This document shows positions 1-9,255 of a stretch of 64,000 nt of DNA, piece by piece. The notes beneath the pieces are model-generated. The model did no database searches and was not told the DNA's origin. It was given only the letters and a program-made list of their open reading frames with translations. Every line of letters starts with the position of its first letter. Within the stretch, counting starts at the first letter, position 1. Source of the DNA: Acidobacteriota bacterium (GTDB lineage: Bacteria > Acidobacteriota > Blastocatellia > RBC074); NCBI GenBank assembly GCA_016196035.1, contig JACPYM010000022.1:154786-218785 (forward strand), in the 5' to 3' direction. The position numbers were made by a program, and so were the translations under genes.

Positions 1-18
1 CCAACCAGGAGGCTTAAG

Positions 19-3000
19 ATGAATCCCTCAACGACCCTCTCCGCGCTTGCCTTGTCCTTTCCCCGGATCTTTGCTCGACCACTGCGCGCGTTGTGTCTGC
101 TGTTTTGGTTGCCGCTCTGGCTGCTGCCGTCGTCGCTGGTGCAGGCGCAAACTGGCGTGGGCACATCGCCAACCGCACCAAGTCAGGCTGAGGAGCGCAC
201 GTTGAAGCTGGGCGAGCCGGTCGAACGCGAGTTGGCGGGCGGGCAGCAGCATGCTTATCAGATCACGCTGAGCGCTGGGCAGTATCTGAACGTAGTGGTG
301 GAGCAGCGCGGGATTGATGTGGTCGTGACGCTGAGCGGGCCGGATGGCAAGCAATTGCTTGAGGTAGACAGCCCAAACGGATCACAAGGAACTGAACCAG
401 TACTGTGGGTTGCGGAGGTCGGCGGGACCTATCGGCTTGAGGTTCGTTCGTTGGAGAAGACCGCGAAGACTGGGCGTTACGAAGCAAAACTCAACGAAGC
501 GCATCCGGCAACCGCAAGTGACCGCGCTCAGGTTGCAAAATCACTCGCCTTGTTGGAAGTAACGCAACTGGATGCTGAAGCGAGTACACTTCGTAATGCA
601 GGTCAATACGACAAAGCTTTGCCTTTGGCTGAACGCGCGCTGGCGGTCTGTGAGAAAGCACTCGGCGCGGAGCATCCCACCACCGCCACCTCGCTCAAAA
701 ACCTCGCCGAACTCTACGACGACAAAGGCGACTATGCGAAAGCCGAGCCGCTCTATCAACGCGCATTAGCGATCCGTGAAAAGACGCTCGGCCCCGAGCA
801 TCCCGCCACCGCCACTGTGCTCAACAACCTTGCCTTGCTCTACTGCCACGACAAAGGCAACTACGCGCAAGCCGAGCCGTACTATCAACGCGCGCTGGCA
901 ATCTATGAAAAAACGCTCGGCCCGGAACATCCCTACACCTCCACCGCACTCAACAACCTCGCCGAACTTTACCGAAGCAAAGGCGACTATGCGAAAGCCG
1001 AGCCGCTCTACCAACGCGCGCTGGCGATCCGTGAGAAGACGCTCGGCCCTGAGCATCCTGACACCGCCACTGTGCTCAACAACCTCGCCTTGGTCTACGA
1101 AAGCGGCCGCGATTACGCCAAAGCCGAACCGCTTTACCAACGCTCGATGGCGATCAAAGAGAAAACACTCGGCCCTGAGCATCCCTACACTGCACAATCG
1201 TTTGACAATCTCGCTTTGCTTTACACGGATAAAGGCGATTATGCGAAGGCTGAGCCACTCTATCAACGCGCGCTAGCGATCCTTGGGACTGCACGCGGCC
1301 CTAACCATCCGGATGTGGCTACCGTGCTTAACAACCTCGCAGTGCTTTACAAAGATAAAGGCGATTATGCGAAGGCCGGGCCGCTCTATCAACGCGCGCT
1401 GATGATCCTGGAGAAGGCGCGCGGCCCCAATCATCCTGATGTCGCCACCCTGCTCAGAAATCTCGCTTGGCTTTGCCGCGCTAATGGTGACATCCAACAA
1501 GCAATAACCATTGCTGCACGTGCGGCTGAGAGCAGCGAGTTCAGTCTCAATCAAACTCTCGTCATTGGCTCAGAGCGCCAAAAGCTCCTCTTTTTGGCGC
1601 TCTGTGAGCGGGAAACCAACCTTATCTTGTCGCTGCACAAATCCGCACCCACTGATTCGCAAGCCTTGAAGCTGGCCCTTACCACGCTCCTGCGCCGCAA
1701 AGGCCGCGGGTTGGAGGCGGCAAGCGATGCCATTGCGACCCTGCGCCGCCGTGCAAAACCCGAAGACCAAGCCTTGCTCGACAAGCTCGTTGCTACGCGC
1801 TCACAGTTGGCGGTTTTGACCCTCAAAGGGCGGCAACAAAGCGATCCTGTCCAATTCAAAGCGCAACTCAAGCAATTGGCGGATGAAGCTGACAACCTGG
1901 AAGCCAATCTCAATTCACGCAGCGCTGAACTCCGTGCGCAAGCGCAACCGGTGACGATTGAAGCGATTCAAGCAGCGCTTCCCGCTGAGGCGGCGCTGAT
2001 CGAGTTCGCCACCTATCGCGCCTACGATGCCAAGACCAAAAAGAATGGCCCACTGCATTACGTCACCTATGCGCTCGCCGCACAAGGTCAGCCACGCTGG
2101 GTGGAGCTAGGCGAGGCCAAGCCGATTGATGCTGCGGTCGAAAGATTACGGCAAGCCTTGCGCGATAAGAATCGGTTGGATGTGAAACAACTGGCGCGCG
2201 CGGTGGATGAAAAAGTAATGCGACCGGTACGCGCACTGCTCGGCCAGACGCGGCACGTCTTCATCTCGCCGGACGGCGCGCTCAATCTGATCCCCTTTGC
2301 TGCGCTGGTGGATGAACACAATCGTTACCTGGTGCAGCGGTACGACTTCAGCTACCTGACCAGCGGGCGCGATCTGTTGCGCTTGCAGGTCAAACAACCC
2401 GGCAAGCAAACGGCAATGGTCGTCGCCAATCCCGATTTCGGCGAAGAGGCCAACGCGGGCGCGGCGCGGCAACGCGGCTTGGTCTACCACCCCGGCACCA
2501 AGGCGGCGACGGGCGAAGGCGCGGTGCTGGCGGGCTATTACTTCCCGCCTCTGCAAGGAACGGCGGGCGAGGCGCGCGCGCTCAAGGCCATGCTGACGGA
2601 CGCGACCGTGCTGACCCAGGGGCAAGCGACCGAAGCCGCGCTCAAACAGGTCAGCGGCCTGCGCATTCTGCACATCGCCACGCACGGCTTCTTCCTCGAA
2701 AATCAGAAACCTGCTGTGGCGGAAGAGCGCGGATTGAAGATGGTCGGTCTGGAAGAACCAATGGCGGTCGGGCAGATCGAGAATCCGTTGCTGCGGTCGG
2801 GCTTGGCGCTGGCGGGCGCGAATCGGCCAACGAGTGGCGCGGGCGATGACGGCATCCTCACGGCGCAGGAAGCCGCCGGCCTCGATCTGTGGGGCACCAA
2901 ACTGGTCGTGCTCTCGGCCTGCGACACGGGCGTGGGCGAGGTCAAAAATGGCGAGGGCGTTTACGGCTTGCGGCGCGCGCTGGTGCTGGCCGGCAGCGAA

Positions 3001-3234
3001 ACGCAGGTGATGAGCCTGTGGCCGGTCTCGGACAAGGGGACGCGCGATTTGATGATTGATTATTACCGCCGCTTGCTGCGGGGAGAAGAGCGCAGTGCGG
3101 CGTTGCGGCAGGTGCAATTGCGCATGCTGGCATCCAACAGAGCCGCCAATGCTCAGCGGACAGCGCGTGATTACAGCCATCCGTATTACTGGGCCAGCTT
3201 CATTCAATCGGGCGAATGGCGGAAGCTGGATTGA
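19..3234 (+). CDS. Exported TPR-CHAT domain protein
   Basis: Seen: a 1071-residue protein with an N-terminal signal peptide (cleavage near residue 43), a beta-rich pre-peptidase-like (PPC) segment at about 60-160, about eight 42-residue TPRs of the kinesin-light-chain type at about 190-510 (recurring 'GPEHP' and 'GDYAKAEPLYQRALAI'), a helical linker, then a C-terminal CHAT domain. The CHAT caspase-like dyad is intact: His889 in 'HIATHGFF' and Cys968 in 'LSACDTG'. Known: CHAT domains are caspase-like cysteine proteases, and TPR arrays bind partner proteins. Inference: a periplasmic or surface protease of unknown substrate. The third repeat has one extra residue ('CHDKGNY'). The start follows 'aggagg' at 7-12. 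The PPC label is less certain than TPR and CHAT. Confidence 0.92.
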   Translation: MNPSTTLSALALSFPRIFARPLRALCLLFWLPLWLLPSSLVQAQTGVGTSPTAPSQAEERTLKLGEPVERELAGGQQHAYQITLSAGQYLNVVVEQRGIDVVVTLSGPDGKQLLEVDSPNGSQGTEPVLWVAEVGGTYRLEVRSLEKTAKTGRYEAKLNEAHPATASDRAQVAKSLALLEVTQLDAEASTLRNAGQYDKALPLAERALAVCEKALGAEHPTTATSLKNLAELYDDKGDYAKAEPLYQRALAIREKTLGPEHPATATVLNNLALLYCHDKGNYAQAEPYYQRALAIYEKTLGPEHPYTSTALNNLAELYRSKGDYAKAEPLYQRALAIREKTLGPEHPDTATVLNNLALVYESGRDYAKAEPLYQRSMAIKEKTLGPEHPYTAQSFDNLALLYTDKGDYAKAEPLYQRALAILGTARGPNHPDVATVLNNLAVLYKDKGDYAKAGPLYQRALMILEKARGPNHPDVATLLRNLAWLCRANGDIQQAITIAARAAESSEFSLNQTLVIGSERQKLLFLALCERETNLILSLHKSAPTDSQALKLALTTLLRRKGRGLEAASDAIATLRRRAKPEDQALLDKLVATRSQLAVLTLKGRQQSDPVQFKAQLKQLADEADNLEANLNSRSAELRAQAQPVTIEAIQAALPAEAALIEFATYRAYDAKTKKNGPLHYVTYALAAQGQPRWVELGEAKPIDAAVERLRQALRDKNRLDVKQLARAVDEKVMRPVRALLGQTRHVFISPDGALNLIPFAALVDEHNRYLVQRYDFSYLTSGRDLLRLQVKQPGKQTAMVVANPDFGEEANAGAARQRGLVYHPGTKAATGEGAVLAGYYFPPLQGTAGEARALKAMLTDATVLTQGQATEAALKQVSGLRILHIATHGFFLENQKPAVAEERGLKMVGLEEPMAVGQIENPLLRSGLALAGANRPTSGAGDDGILTAQEAAGLDLWGTKLVVLSACDTGVGEVKNGEGVYGLRRALVLAGSETQVMSLWPVSDKGTRDLMIDYYRRLLRGEERSAALRQVQLRMLASNRAANAQRTARDYSHPYYWASFIQSGEWRKLD

Positions 3235-3303
3235 GCTTGGGAACCTGCTGCTCTTCGATACGTGACGGTGGCCGAGACGAGCGCAGCCTTAAAGCGAAGC
3301 AAC

Positions 3304-3453
3304 CGAGCTTGGAACACCGGTTGAAAAGTACGCTGTGGCGCCCAAGCGTTCAGAGTTCCGCCTTTAGGCGGCTGCGGCGCGCCACCGCCTAAAGGCGGAA
3401 CTCTGAACGCTTGCACTTGCTGCGCTCAGTTGTACTTGAGTGTTCCAAGCTCG
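3304..3453. repeat. Nested inverted repeat (14-bp outer, 28-bp inner arms)
   Basis: The outer perfect arms lie at 3304-3317 and 3440-3453. The inner perfect 28-bp arms lie at 3344-3371 and 3385-3412 around a 13-nt loop. It occupies the gap between the CHAT gene and the epimerase gene. No T-tract follows, so a simple intrinsic terminator is less likely than a palindromic repeat element. Confidence 0.85.
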
Positions 3454-3506
3454 AATGTCCTGATTTAGATTTAGAGAAACTTGGCGGACGATAACCGTGG
3501 AAGACA

Positions 3507-4658
3507 ATGAGAGATTCAGCAAATAACAAAAGATTGATAATCGTGCTCGCGCTAGGCGCTGTACTGGCGCTCGGCGCAGGCTTTCAGAACAAACCCAAAA
3601 GCAAAGCCGCGATCAAGCAAGAAGCTTTCGGCCAACTCCCCGACGGCACGCCCGTTGAACTGTTCACGCTGACCAACCGCAACGGCATGGAAGCGCGCAT
3701 CACCAATTACGGCGGCATCCTCGTCTCGCTCAAAACGGCGGATCGCAGCGGGCAATTCGCCGACGTGGTGTTGGGTTATGGCACGCTGGCGGCGTATGTG
3801 AAACGCAACCCGATGTTCGGCGCGCTGGTGGGCCGCTATGCCGGACGCATCGCCAAAGCCAAATTCATGCTGAACGGCACGGAATACCAACTGGCGCGCA
3901 ACAGCGGCGAAAACCACATCCACGGCGGGCCGAAAGGCTTCGACAAACAGGTGTGGCAGGCGAAACCGATCACCCGCAAAGATGGCGTCGCGTTGGAGCT
4001 GAGTTACTTGAGCAAAGATGGCGAGGAAGGCTACCCCGGCAATCTGGCGGTCACGGTGACCTACACGCTGACCAATGACAATGCCTTGCGGCTGGATTAC
4101 GGCGCGACGACGGATAAGGACACGGTGCTCAACCTGACCAATCATTCCTATTTCAATCTGGCTGGCGCGGGCGATGTGTTGCGCCACGAAATCATAATCG
4201 CTGCCGACCGCTTCACGGTTGGGGATGACAAGCTGATTCCGACCGGCGAAGTGCGCGCGGTCAACGGCACGCCGCTCGACTTCCGGCAAATGACGGCGAT
4301 TGGGGCGCGCATCAATGATTCGTATGAGCAGATCAAGTTGGCACGCGGCTACGATCACAACTACGTGCTGAATCACAAACCGGGTGTGCTGGGGCTGGCG
4401 GCGAAAGTAAGCGACCCCGCGTCAGGTCGCCTGATGGAAGTCTATACGACCGAGCCGGGCGTAGTCTTTTACACGAGCAATGGATTCAACGGCAGTCTCA
4501 TTGGCAAAGGCGGCCAAGCCTATGTGAAGCACGCGGGTTTCTGTTTAGAGATGCAGCATTTCCCCGATTCGCCGCACCATCCTGAGTTCCCTTCGACGGT
4601 GCTCAAAAAGGGCGCGAAATATCAGGCGACGACGGTCTTCAAGTTTTCGGAGAAGTAG
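3507..4658 (+). CDS. galM: Aldose 1-epimerase (mutarotase), exported form
   Basis: Interconverts alpha and beta anomers of hexoses such as galactose. The 383-residue protein begins with a hydrophobic export segment (about 8-27), followed by the complete mutarotase fold: 'GRYAGRIAKAKF' (sugar-binding Arg), 'NHIHGG', catalytic His213 in 'NHSYFNLAG', 'YDHNYVL', and catalytic Glu348 in 'CLEMQHFPDSPHHPE'. The length fits the secreted GalM type. The start ATG follows a weak 'ggaag' site. The gene stands alone between two inverted repeats and is probably periplasmic. Confidence 0.95.
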   Translation: MRDSANNKRLIIVLALGAVLALGAGFQNKPKSKAAIKQEAFGQLPDGTPVELFTLTNRNGMEARITNYGGILVSLKTADRSGQFADVVLGYGTLAAYVKRNPMFGALVGRYAGRIAKAKFMLNGTEYQLARNSGENHIHGGPKGFDKQVWQAKPITRKDGVALELSYLSKDGEEGYPGNLAVTVTYTLTNDNALRLDYGATTDKDTVLNLTNHSYFNLAGAGDVLRHEIIIAADRFTVGDDKLIPTGEVRAVNGTPLDFRQMTAIGARINDSYEQIKLARGYDHNYVLNHKPGVLGLAAKVSDPASGRLMEVYTTEPGVVFYTSNGFNGSLIGKGGQAYVKHAGFCLEMQHFPDSPHHPEFPSTVLKKGAKYQATTVFKFSEK

Positions 4659-4663
4659 CGAAA

Positions 4664-4768
4664 ACAGTACGGGGAGTGTGCGCGACCTGAGTCTTGGCAT
4701 GAGGCGTACTGGTTTCTGTCAGCACTTTAGCTTGCGACGGCTCAGGTCGCTCACGCTCCCCGTACTGT
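4664..4768. repeat. Imperfect inverted repeat, 28-bp arms
   Basis: The arms at 4664-4691 and 4741-4768 match at 26 of 28 positions around a 49-nt loop. The element fills most of the gap between the epimerase and glyS. Confidence 0.8.
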
Positions 4769-4895
4769 TCACACAGTACGCAAGCCTACCTGCCATCTTC
4801 GTCTATCCCGCCAAGTCATTGGTAGACCGTCCAGCGGCCCTCTGCTAATATCCGCCTTCGTTTTTTTCATCCAACAGAGAGGTAAAGTAACAACG

Positions 4896-6611
4896 ATGGC
4901 AGCATCGAGCATGGAAAAGATCGTCAGCCTGTGCAAACGGCGCGGTTTCATTTTTGCCAATTCGGAAATTTACGGCGGCATCGGTTCGACCTGGGATTAC
5001 GGGCCGCTGGGCATTGAACTCAAAAACAACGTGATGCGCGCGTGGTGGCGCGCCGTCGTTTATGACCGCGAAGACATGGAGGGCCTCGACGCCGCCATCC
5101 TGATGAACCGGCTGGTCTGGAAGTATTCCGGCCACGAGGCGACCTTCTCTGACCCGCTGGTTGACTGCCGCGAATGCGGCAAGCGCAGCCGCGCCGATCA
5201 CCTCAAAGACGGCAAGTGTCCAAGCTGCGGTTCGACCAATTTGACGGAGCCGCGCAACTTCAATCTGATGTTCAAAACGACCGTCGGCCCGGTCGAGAGC
5301 GACGAGAACATCGCTTACCTACGCCCCGAAACCGCGCAGGGCATCTTCGTCAACTTCGCCAACGTGCAACAGGCGATGCGACGCAAACTGCCGTTTGGCA
5401 TTGCCCAAATCGGCAAGGCCTTTCGCAACGAGATCACGCCCGGCAACTTCACCTTCCGCACACGCGAGTTCGAGCAGATGGAGATCGAATACTTCTGCAA
5501 GCCGCCGCAGTTTTTGCAGCCGGATGAGAAGAACGATGTGGAATTGCACGCCGAATGGGTCGAGCAGCGCTTCAACTGGTACGTCAACCTCGGCCTCGAT
5601 CCCGAAAAGCTGATCAAACGCGAACAGGCCAAAGAGGAATTGGCGCATTACGCCAAAGCGACGGTGGACATCGAATACCGCTTCCCCGGTTCGCTCGGTT
5701 ACAGCGAACTAGAGGGTATCGCCAACCGGCAGGATTACGATTTGTCAGCCCACAGCCGCGACATTCCTGAAGCGGACTTGCAGCGGTTGAAGCTGGAAGC
5801 CAACGCGCACACGACCACGAAGCTGGATTATTTCGACGATCAGTTTGTTGATCCGGCCACGGGCAAGAGGGGCGCGAAGTATGTGCCGTATGTGATCGAA
5901 CCTTCGGCGGGCGCGACGCGGGCGACGCTGGCGTTTTTGTGCGAGGCGTATAACGAAGAGTTGGTGAGCCATCCAAGTGAAGAAGCCTTGAAGCCGTTGC
6001 GCGAGGCGCTTGCCGCAGCGGTCAAAAACATTGCGAAAAAGATCGCTGAAGCGGACAAGCTCACGCAAAAAGGCGAGTCTGCCAATCCCACGGCGGAGCA
6101 ACTCACGACCATCCTCACGGCGCTTGGGCAAGCCGAAGTGGGCTTGCCGCAAACGCTGCTCGATGTAGAAGACGCTTGCAATCTGCCCGGCGCTGACCGC
6201 GTTGAATTGCTGAAAAAAGCCCGGCCCATCGCGGCCAAGCTTTGCGACGAATTCACGCGCGTGGTACTCAAGCTGCATCCCACGCTTGCGCCAATCAAAG
6301 TCGCCATCTTCCCGCTCAAAAAGAACGAGCCACGCATCGTCGAAATCGCCAAGCAGATCAAACGCAATCTGCAACCAACTATGCGCGCCGTATATGACGA
6401 TTCGGCGGGCATCGGCAAGCTCTATCGCCGCCAGGACGAGATCGGCACGCCGTTTTGCATCACGGTGGATTTCGACACGCTGGGCGAAGGCAAAGACGCC
6501 AATAGCGCCGACAGCAAAGGTACTGTGACCGTGCGCGAACGCGATTCGATGCAGCAGGAGCGCGTGGCGATTGCGCAACTCGAAAGCTATTTGCTAAGCA
6601 AGCTGCGTTGA
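4896..6611 (+). CDS. glyS: Glycyl-tRNA synthetase, homodimeric class II
   Basis: Charges tRNA-Gly with glycine in the cytoplasm. The 571-residue protein has the dimeric-type N-terminus ('RRGFIFANSEIYGG', 'GSTWDYGPLG'), a zinc knuckle with Cys91, Cys94, Cys108 and Cys111, motif 2 around 'FRNEITPGNFTFRTREFEQM', motif 3 'EPSAGATRA', and a C-terminal anticodon-binding domain ('VAIFPLKKN'). An insertion of about 90 residues (about 365-455, rich in A, K and E) precedes the anticodon domain. The start is ATG 4896 after 'agagaggtaa'. This is the alpha2 enzyme, not the GlyQ/GlyS tetramer. Confidence 0.97.
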   Translation: MAASSMEKIVSLCKRRGFIFANSEIYGGIGSTWDYGPLGIELKNNVMRAWWRAVVYDREDMEGLDAAILMNRLVWKYSGHEATFSDPLVDCRECGKRSRADHLKDGKCPSCGSTNLTEPRNFNLMFKTTVGPVESDENIAYLRPETAQGIFVNFANVQQAMRRKLPFGIAQIGKAFRNEITPGNFTFRTREFEQMEIEYFCKPPQFLQPDEKNDVELHAEWVEQRFNWYVNLGLDPEKLIKREQAKEELAHYAKATVDIEYRFPGSLGYSELEGIANRQDYDLSAHSRDIPEADLQRLKLEANAHTTTKLDYFDDQFVDPATGKRGAKYVPYVIEPSAGATRATLAFLCEAYNEELVSHPSEEALKPLREALAAAVKNIAKKIAEADKLTQKGESANPTAEQLTTILTALGQAEVGLPQTLLDVEDACNLPGADRVELLKKARPIAAKLCDEFTRVVLKLHPTLAPIKVAIFPLKKNEPRIVEIAKQIKRNLQPTMRAVYDDSAGIGKLYRRQDEIGTPFCITVDFDTLGEGKDANSADSKGTVTVRERDSMQQERVAIAQLESYLLSKLR

Positions 6612-6698
6612 GCCACCTGGGAACGCACGCGCCCCCCGTGCCTAGTCGCGTGAGATGGATTTGGCCTGCGCGTAAAGCCTCTGGTTCGAGTTCGTCTG

Positions 6699-6736
6699 GC
6701 GCCACTCAGCACGCGAGGGCGCGTGCTGAGTGGCGC
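6699..6736. terminator. Hairpin downstream of glyS
   Basis: Perfect 16-bp arms (6699-6714 and 6721-6736) enclose a 6-nt loop. The position after glyS fits a terminator; only a distant 'ttttttg' run follows (near 6750), so Rho-independence is not certain. Confidence 0.6.
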
Positions 6737-6814
6737 TGTCATGCTCACTTTTTTGACTGTCACTGCACATTTCCATTCGACCAACCCAGTATCCCCAATT
6801 GACGGAGAATCTGT

Positions 6815-7441
6815 ATGCGAATCAAGTTGTACGTTTGTTTGTTTTGCTTGTCATTACTTGCCTTGCCCGCGCTGGCGCAACGACCAGAATTAAAAAACCA
6901 GCCGGCTACCGGCAAGTCCGCAATACCTGGTTTTGAGTTCCGCGTATTGGCGACGAACAAAACTTCCACGATGGAAAAAGAGATGAACGAAACTGCCGCC
7001 GCAGGCTTTCGCTTTGCCAGTGTGATGGGCGGCGAGACCAGTTTCGGCGGCAACGAGGCCGTCGTCGTGATGTCGAAAAAGCTGGAAGACGCACCCGCCA
7101 ATGGCCGTTACCAATACAAGTTACTGGCGACAAACAAGACTTCGACGATGCAAAAAGAGATGGGCGAAGCGGGCAACGGCGGTTTCACCTATGTCGGCCA
7201 AACCGTTTTTAACAGCACTTTCGGTGGGCAGGAAGTCGTCGTCATCATGGAACGCGACAAAGAGGCGGGCGGCATCACCTATGATTTCCTGTTGCTCGCG
7301 ACCAAACGCACCGGCACGATGCAAAAAGAGATGGTCGAGTCCGGCAAGGAAGGCTACGAAGTTGTCGGTATGACCGTCGCCAAAACCGCCTTTGCCGGGG
7401 CCGAACTCGTCGTGATTCTGCGCCGTCCGAAAACCCGTTAA
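6815..7441 (+). CDS. Exported protein with three internal repeats
   Basis: No function recognised. The 208-residue protein has a clear signal peptide (cleavage after 'ALPALAQ') and three consecutive copies of an approximately 52-residue unit: 'F/Y-x-F/Y-x-L-L-A-T-N-K-T-S-T-M-x-K-E-M' followed by a Gly/Phe-rich strand and 'G-x-E-x-V-V-V-I-M'. The pattern recalls short alpha-beta DUF4177-like modules, but that is a weak guess. The copies differ from one another, so this is an old internal triplication. It stands alone between glyS and uppP. Confidence 0.8.
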   Translation: MRIKLYVCLFCLSLLALPALAQRPELKNQPATGKSAIPGFEFRVLATNKTSTMEKEMNETAAAGFRFASVMGGETSFGGNEAVVVMSKKLEDAPANGRYQYKLLATNKTSTMQKEMGEAGNGGFTYVGQTVFNSTFGGQEVVVIMERDKEAGGITYDFLLLATKRTGTMQKEMVESGKEGYEVVGMTVAKTAFAGAELVVILRRPKTR

Positions 7442-7455
7442 AACTTCGCGAAAAA

Positions 7456-7542
7456 TTGCCACAGAGACACGGAGTCACAGAGCTTTTTTGTCGATTGGAG
7501 ATGTTCTTTGTCTTCCTCTGTGTCTCGGTGACTCTGTGGCAA
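7456..7542. repeat. Inverted repeat of the CCACAGAG family
   Basis: The arms at 7456-7482 and 7516-7542 match at 24 of 27 positions. The left arm reads 'ttgccacagagacacggag'. The same sequence family recurs at 8450-8545 and 58403-58503. Confidence 0.8.
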
Positions 7543-7586
7543 GTTCCTTCTTACAGACTGCCCGTTGACGCTCCCATATAACCAAC

Positions 7587-8441
7587 ATGAATCTTATCCA
7601 AGCCCTCATTATCGGTATCGTCCAGGGATTGACCGAATTCATTCCCGTCAGCAGCAGCGCCCACATGATCCTCGCCGAACGCGCGATGAAGCTGGATCAG
7701 ACGCTGACACCACAGGCGATCACCGCCTTCAACGCCGTGCTGCAACTCGGCACGCTGCTGGCCGTCGTGCTGTATTTTCTGCCCGACATCTTCAACATCA
7801 CGCGCGATTTCGTAGCGGGCAATTTGGCGTGGCTGAGCGGCAAGCGCAACCAACCGGCGGGCGAGGGCTTCCGGCTGGGCTGGCTGATCATCCTGGGATC
7901 GCTGCCGATTGGCACCATCGGCTTGTTGGCGAAAAAGATTGTCGAAGGCAGCCTGACCAAAAACTTATTCGTCATCAGCATCAGCATGATCGTCTGGGCT
8001 GTGCTGTTGGGATTGGCCGAACGCCTGGGCAGCGGGCGCAAAGCCATGACCGATCTGGGCGTGAAAGAAGCCTTGATCGTCGGCTTCGGACAAATCTTTG
8101 CGCTCATCCCTGGCTCTTCGCGTTCGGGCACGACCATCGCCAGTGCGCTGTTCGCTGGAATCAAACGCGACACGGCGGCGCGTTTCTCGTTCCTGCTTTC
8201 AATCCCGGCGATTGCGGCGAGCGGCTTGTTGGAATTGAAGGAAGCGGTGCATTACCTGGGCGACATCGGCATGCTGAACTTGATCAACGGCACCATCGCC
8301 GCCGCCATCGTGGGTTATCTGAGCATCGCGTTTTTTCTGAGCTATTTGCGGCAACGCACGATGGGCATTTTCATCGGCTATCGGCTGATCGTGGGGATTG
8401 CCATTCTCGTGATGGTTTATCAAGGCGTCATTCGTCCCTAA
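7587..8441 (+). CDS. uppP: Undecaprenyl-diphosphatase
   Basis: Integral membrane phosphatase that recycles undecaprenyl pyrophosphate to the monophosphate for peptidoglycan and polysaccharide synthesis. The 284-residue protein carries both signature segments: 'GIVQGLTEFIPVSSSAH' at the N-terminus and 'PGSSRSGTT' in the second half, with about eight hydrophobic helices between and around them. Length is normal for the BacA/UppP family. It is monocistronic and flanked on both sides by inverted repeats of the same CCACAGAG family. Confidence 0.97.
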   Translation: MNLIQALIIGIVQGLTEFIPVSSSAHMILAERAMKLDQTLTPQAITAFNAVLQLGTLLAVVLYFLPDIFNITRDFVAGNLAWLSGKRNQPAGEGFRLGWLIILGSLPIGTIGLLAKKIVEGSLTKNLFVISISMIVWAVLLGLAERLGSGRKAMTDLGVKEALIVGFGQIFALIPGSSRSGTTIASALFAGIKRDTAARFSFLLSIPAIAASGLLELKEAVHYLGDIGMLNLINGTIAAAIVGYLSIAFFLSYLRQRTMGIFIGYRLIVGIAILVMVYQGVIRP

Positions 8442-8449
8442 GCTGTTTT

Positions 8450-8545
8450 GCCGCAGCGGCACGGAGACACAGAGCAAGAGCCGCAGCGAGAGATTTTCAA
8501 AGAGGCGTTTCGCGCAAATTCTCCGTGCCTCTGTGCCGCTGTGGC
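8450..8545. repeat. Inverted repeat of the CCACAGAG family
   Basis: The arms at 8450-8474 and 8521-8545 match at 21 of 25 positions. It lies between the convergent uppP and nrtR genes and may also end transcription from both sides. Confidence 0.75.
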
Positions 8546-8564
8546 CAATCTTCTTATAGCTCAA

Positions 8565-9215
8565 TTAGGACTTGGCTTTGAATGAATACAACCGCGCTGG
8601 CCGATGCGCGCCGTCGTTGCGAGTTTCGTTCAGTTCCCGAATTTGGCCTTGGGCGAGGATGCGTTTGCGGAAATTGCGCTTGTCCACGGGCTTTTGCAGG
8701 ATGATTTCGTAAACGCGCTGTAACTCAGACAGCGTAAATTTCTTGGGCAACAGTTCATAGCCCACCGTCGTCCATTCGATTTTGTTGCGCAAGCGCCAGA
8801 CGGCATAAGCCAAAATCTGGCGATGATCGAAGGCCAAACGCGGCGGTTTGAAAACCGATTGCCAGCGTGCCTCGGCGGCATCATCGGCGGCGCGAATCGT
8901 CTGCCGCGTAGCGTCCACCAACGCAAAATATGCCACGCTGATCGTGCGTCCGCGCGGGTCGCGTTGAGGCTCGCCAAAGGTGTAAAGCTGTTCCAGATAC
9001 ACATCACTGACGCCGACTTCTTCTTCCAACTCGCGCGCGGCAGCCTTTTCGAGCGCCTCATTCATCTCGACAAAACCACCCGGCAGCGCCCATTTGCCTT
9101 TGAAAGGGTCTTGCGCGCGGCGAATCAACAGCACCTTCAGATCGTTGTCAGCGATTGTGAAAATCACCAGATCAACCGTAACCGCTGGACGCGGATATTC
9201 ATAGGTATAAGCCAT
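8565..9215 (-). CDS. nrtR: NrtR-type Nudix regulator of NAD metabolism
   Basis: A Nudix domain fused to a winged helix. Known: NrtR proteins repress NAD-synthesis and salvage genes and respond to ADP-ribose. Residues 1-140 hold the Nudix fold with a full Nudix box ('GGFVEMNEALEKAAARELEE' then 'EVGV'), so hydrolysis of ADP-ribose-like substrates may persist. The C-terminal part has the NrtR winged-helix pattern ('FTLSELQRVYEIIL', 'NFRKRIL'). The chosen start at 9215 has 'gaggag' upstream; an in-frame ATG at 9290 would add 25 residues inside pncA. It is the last gene of the pncB-macro-pncA-nrtR run, which supports the assignment. Confidence 0.88.
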   Translation of the reverse strand: MAYTYEYPRPAVTVDLVIFTIADNDLKVLLIRRAQDPFKGKWALPGGFVEMNEALEKAAARELEEEVGVSDVYLEQLYTFGEPQRDPRGRTISVAYFALVDATRQTIRAADDAAEARWQSVFKPPRLAFDHRQILAYAVWRLRNKIEWTTVGYELLPKKFTLSELQRVYEIILQKPVDKRNFRKRILAQGQIRELNETRNDGAHRPARLYSFKAKS

Positions 9216-9255
9216 GCTGTCTGTGTTGCTCCTCGCTTTGAATCCTGCTGAGACT

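Noticed and set aside
2146..3207. 353-codon open frame antisense to the CHAT domain
   Set aside because: It mirrors a well-supported gene and shows Arg/Gln/His-rich composition typical of antisense frames in high-GC DNA.
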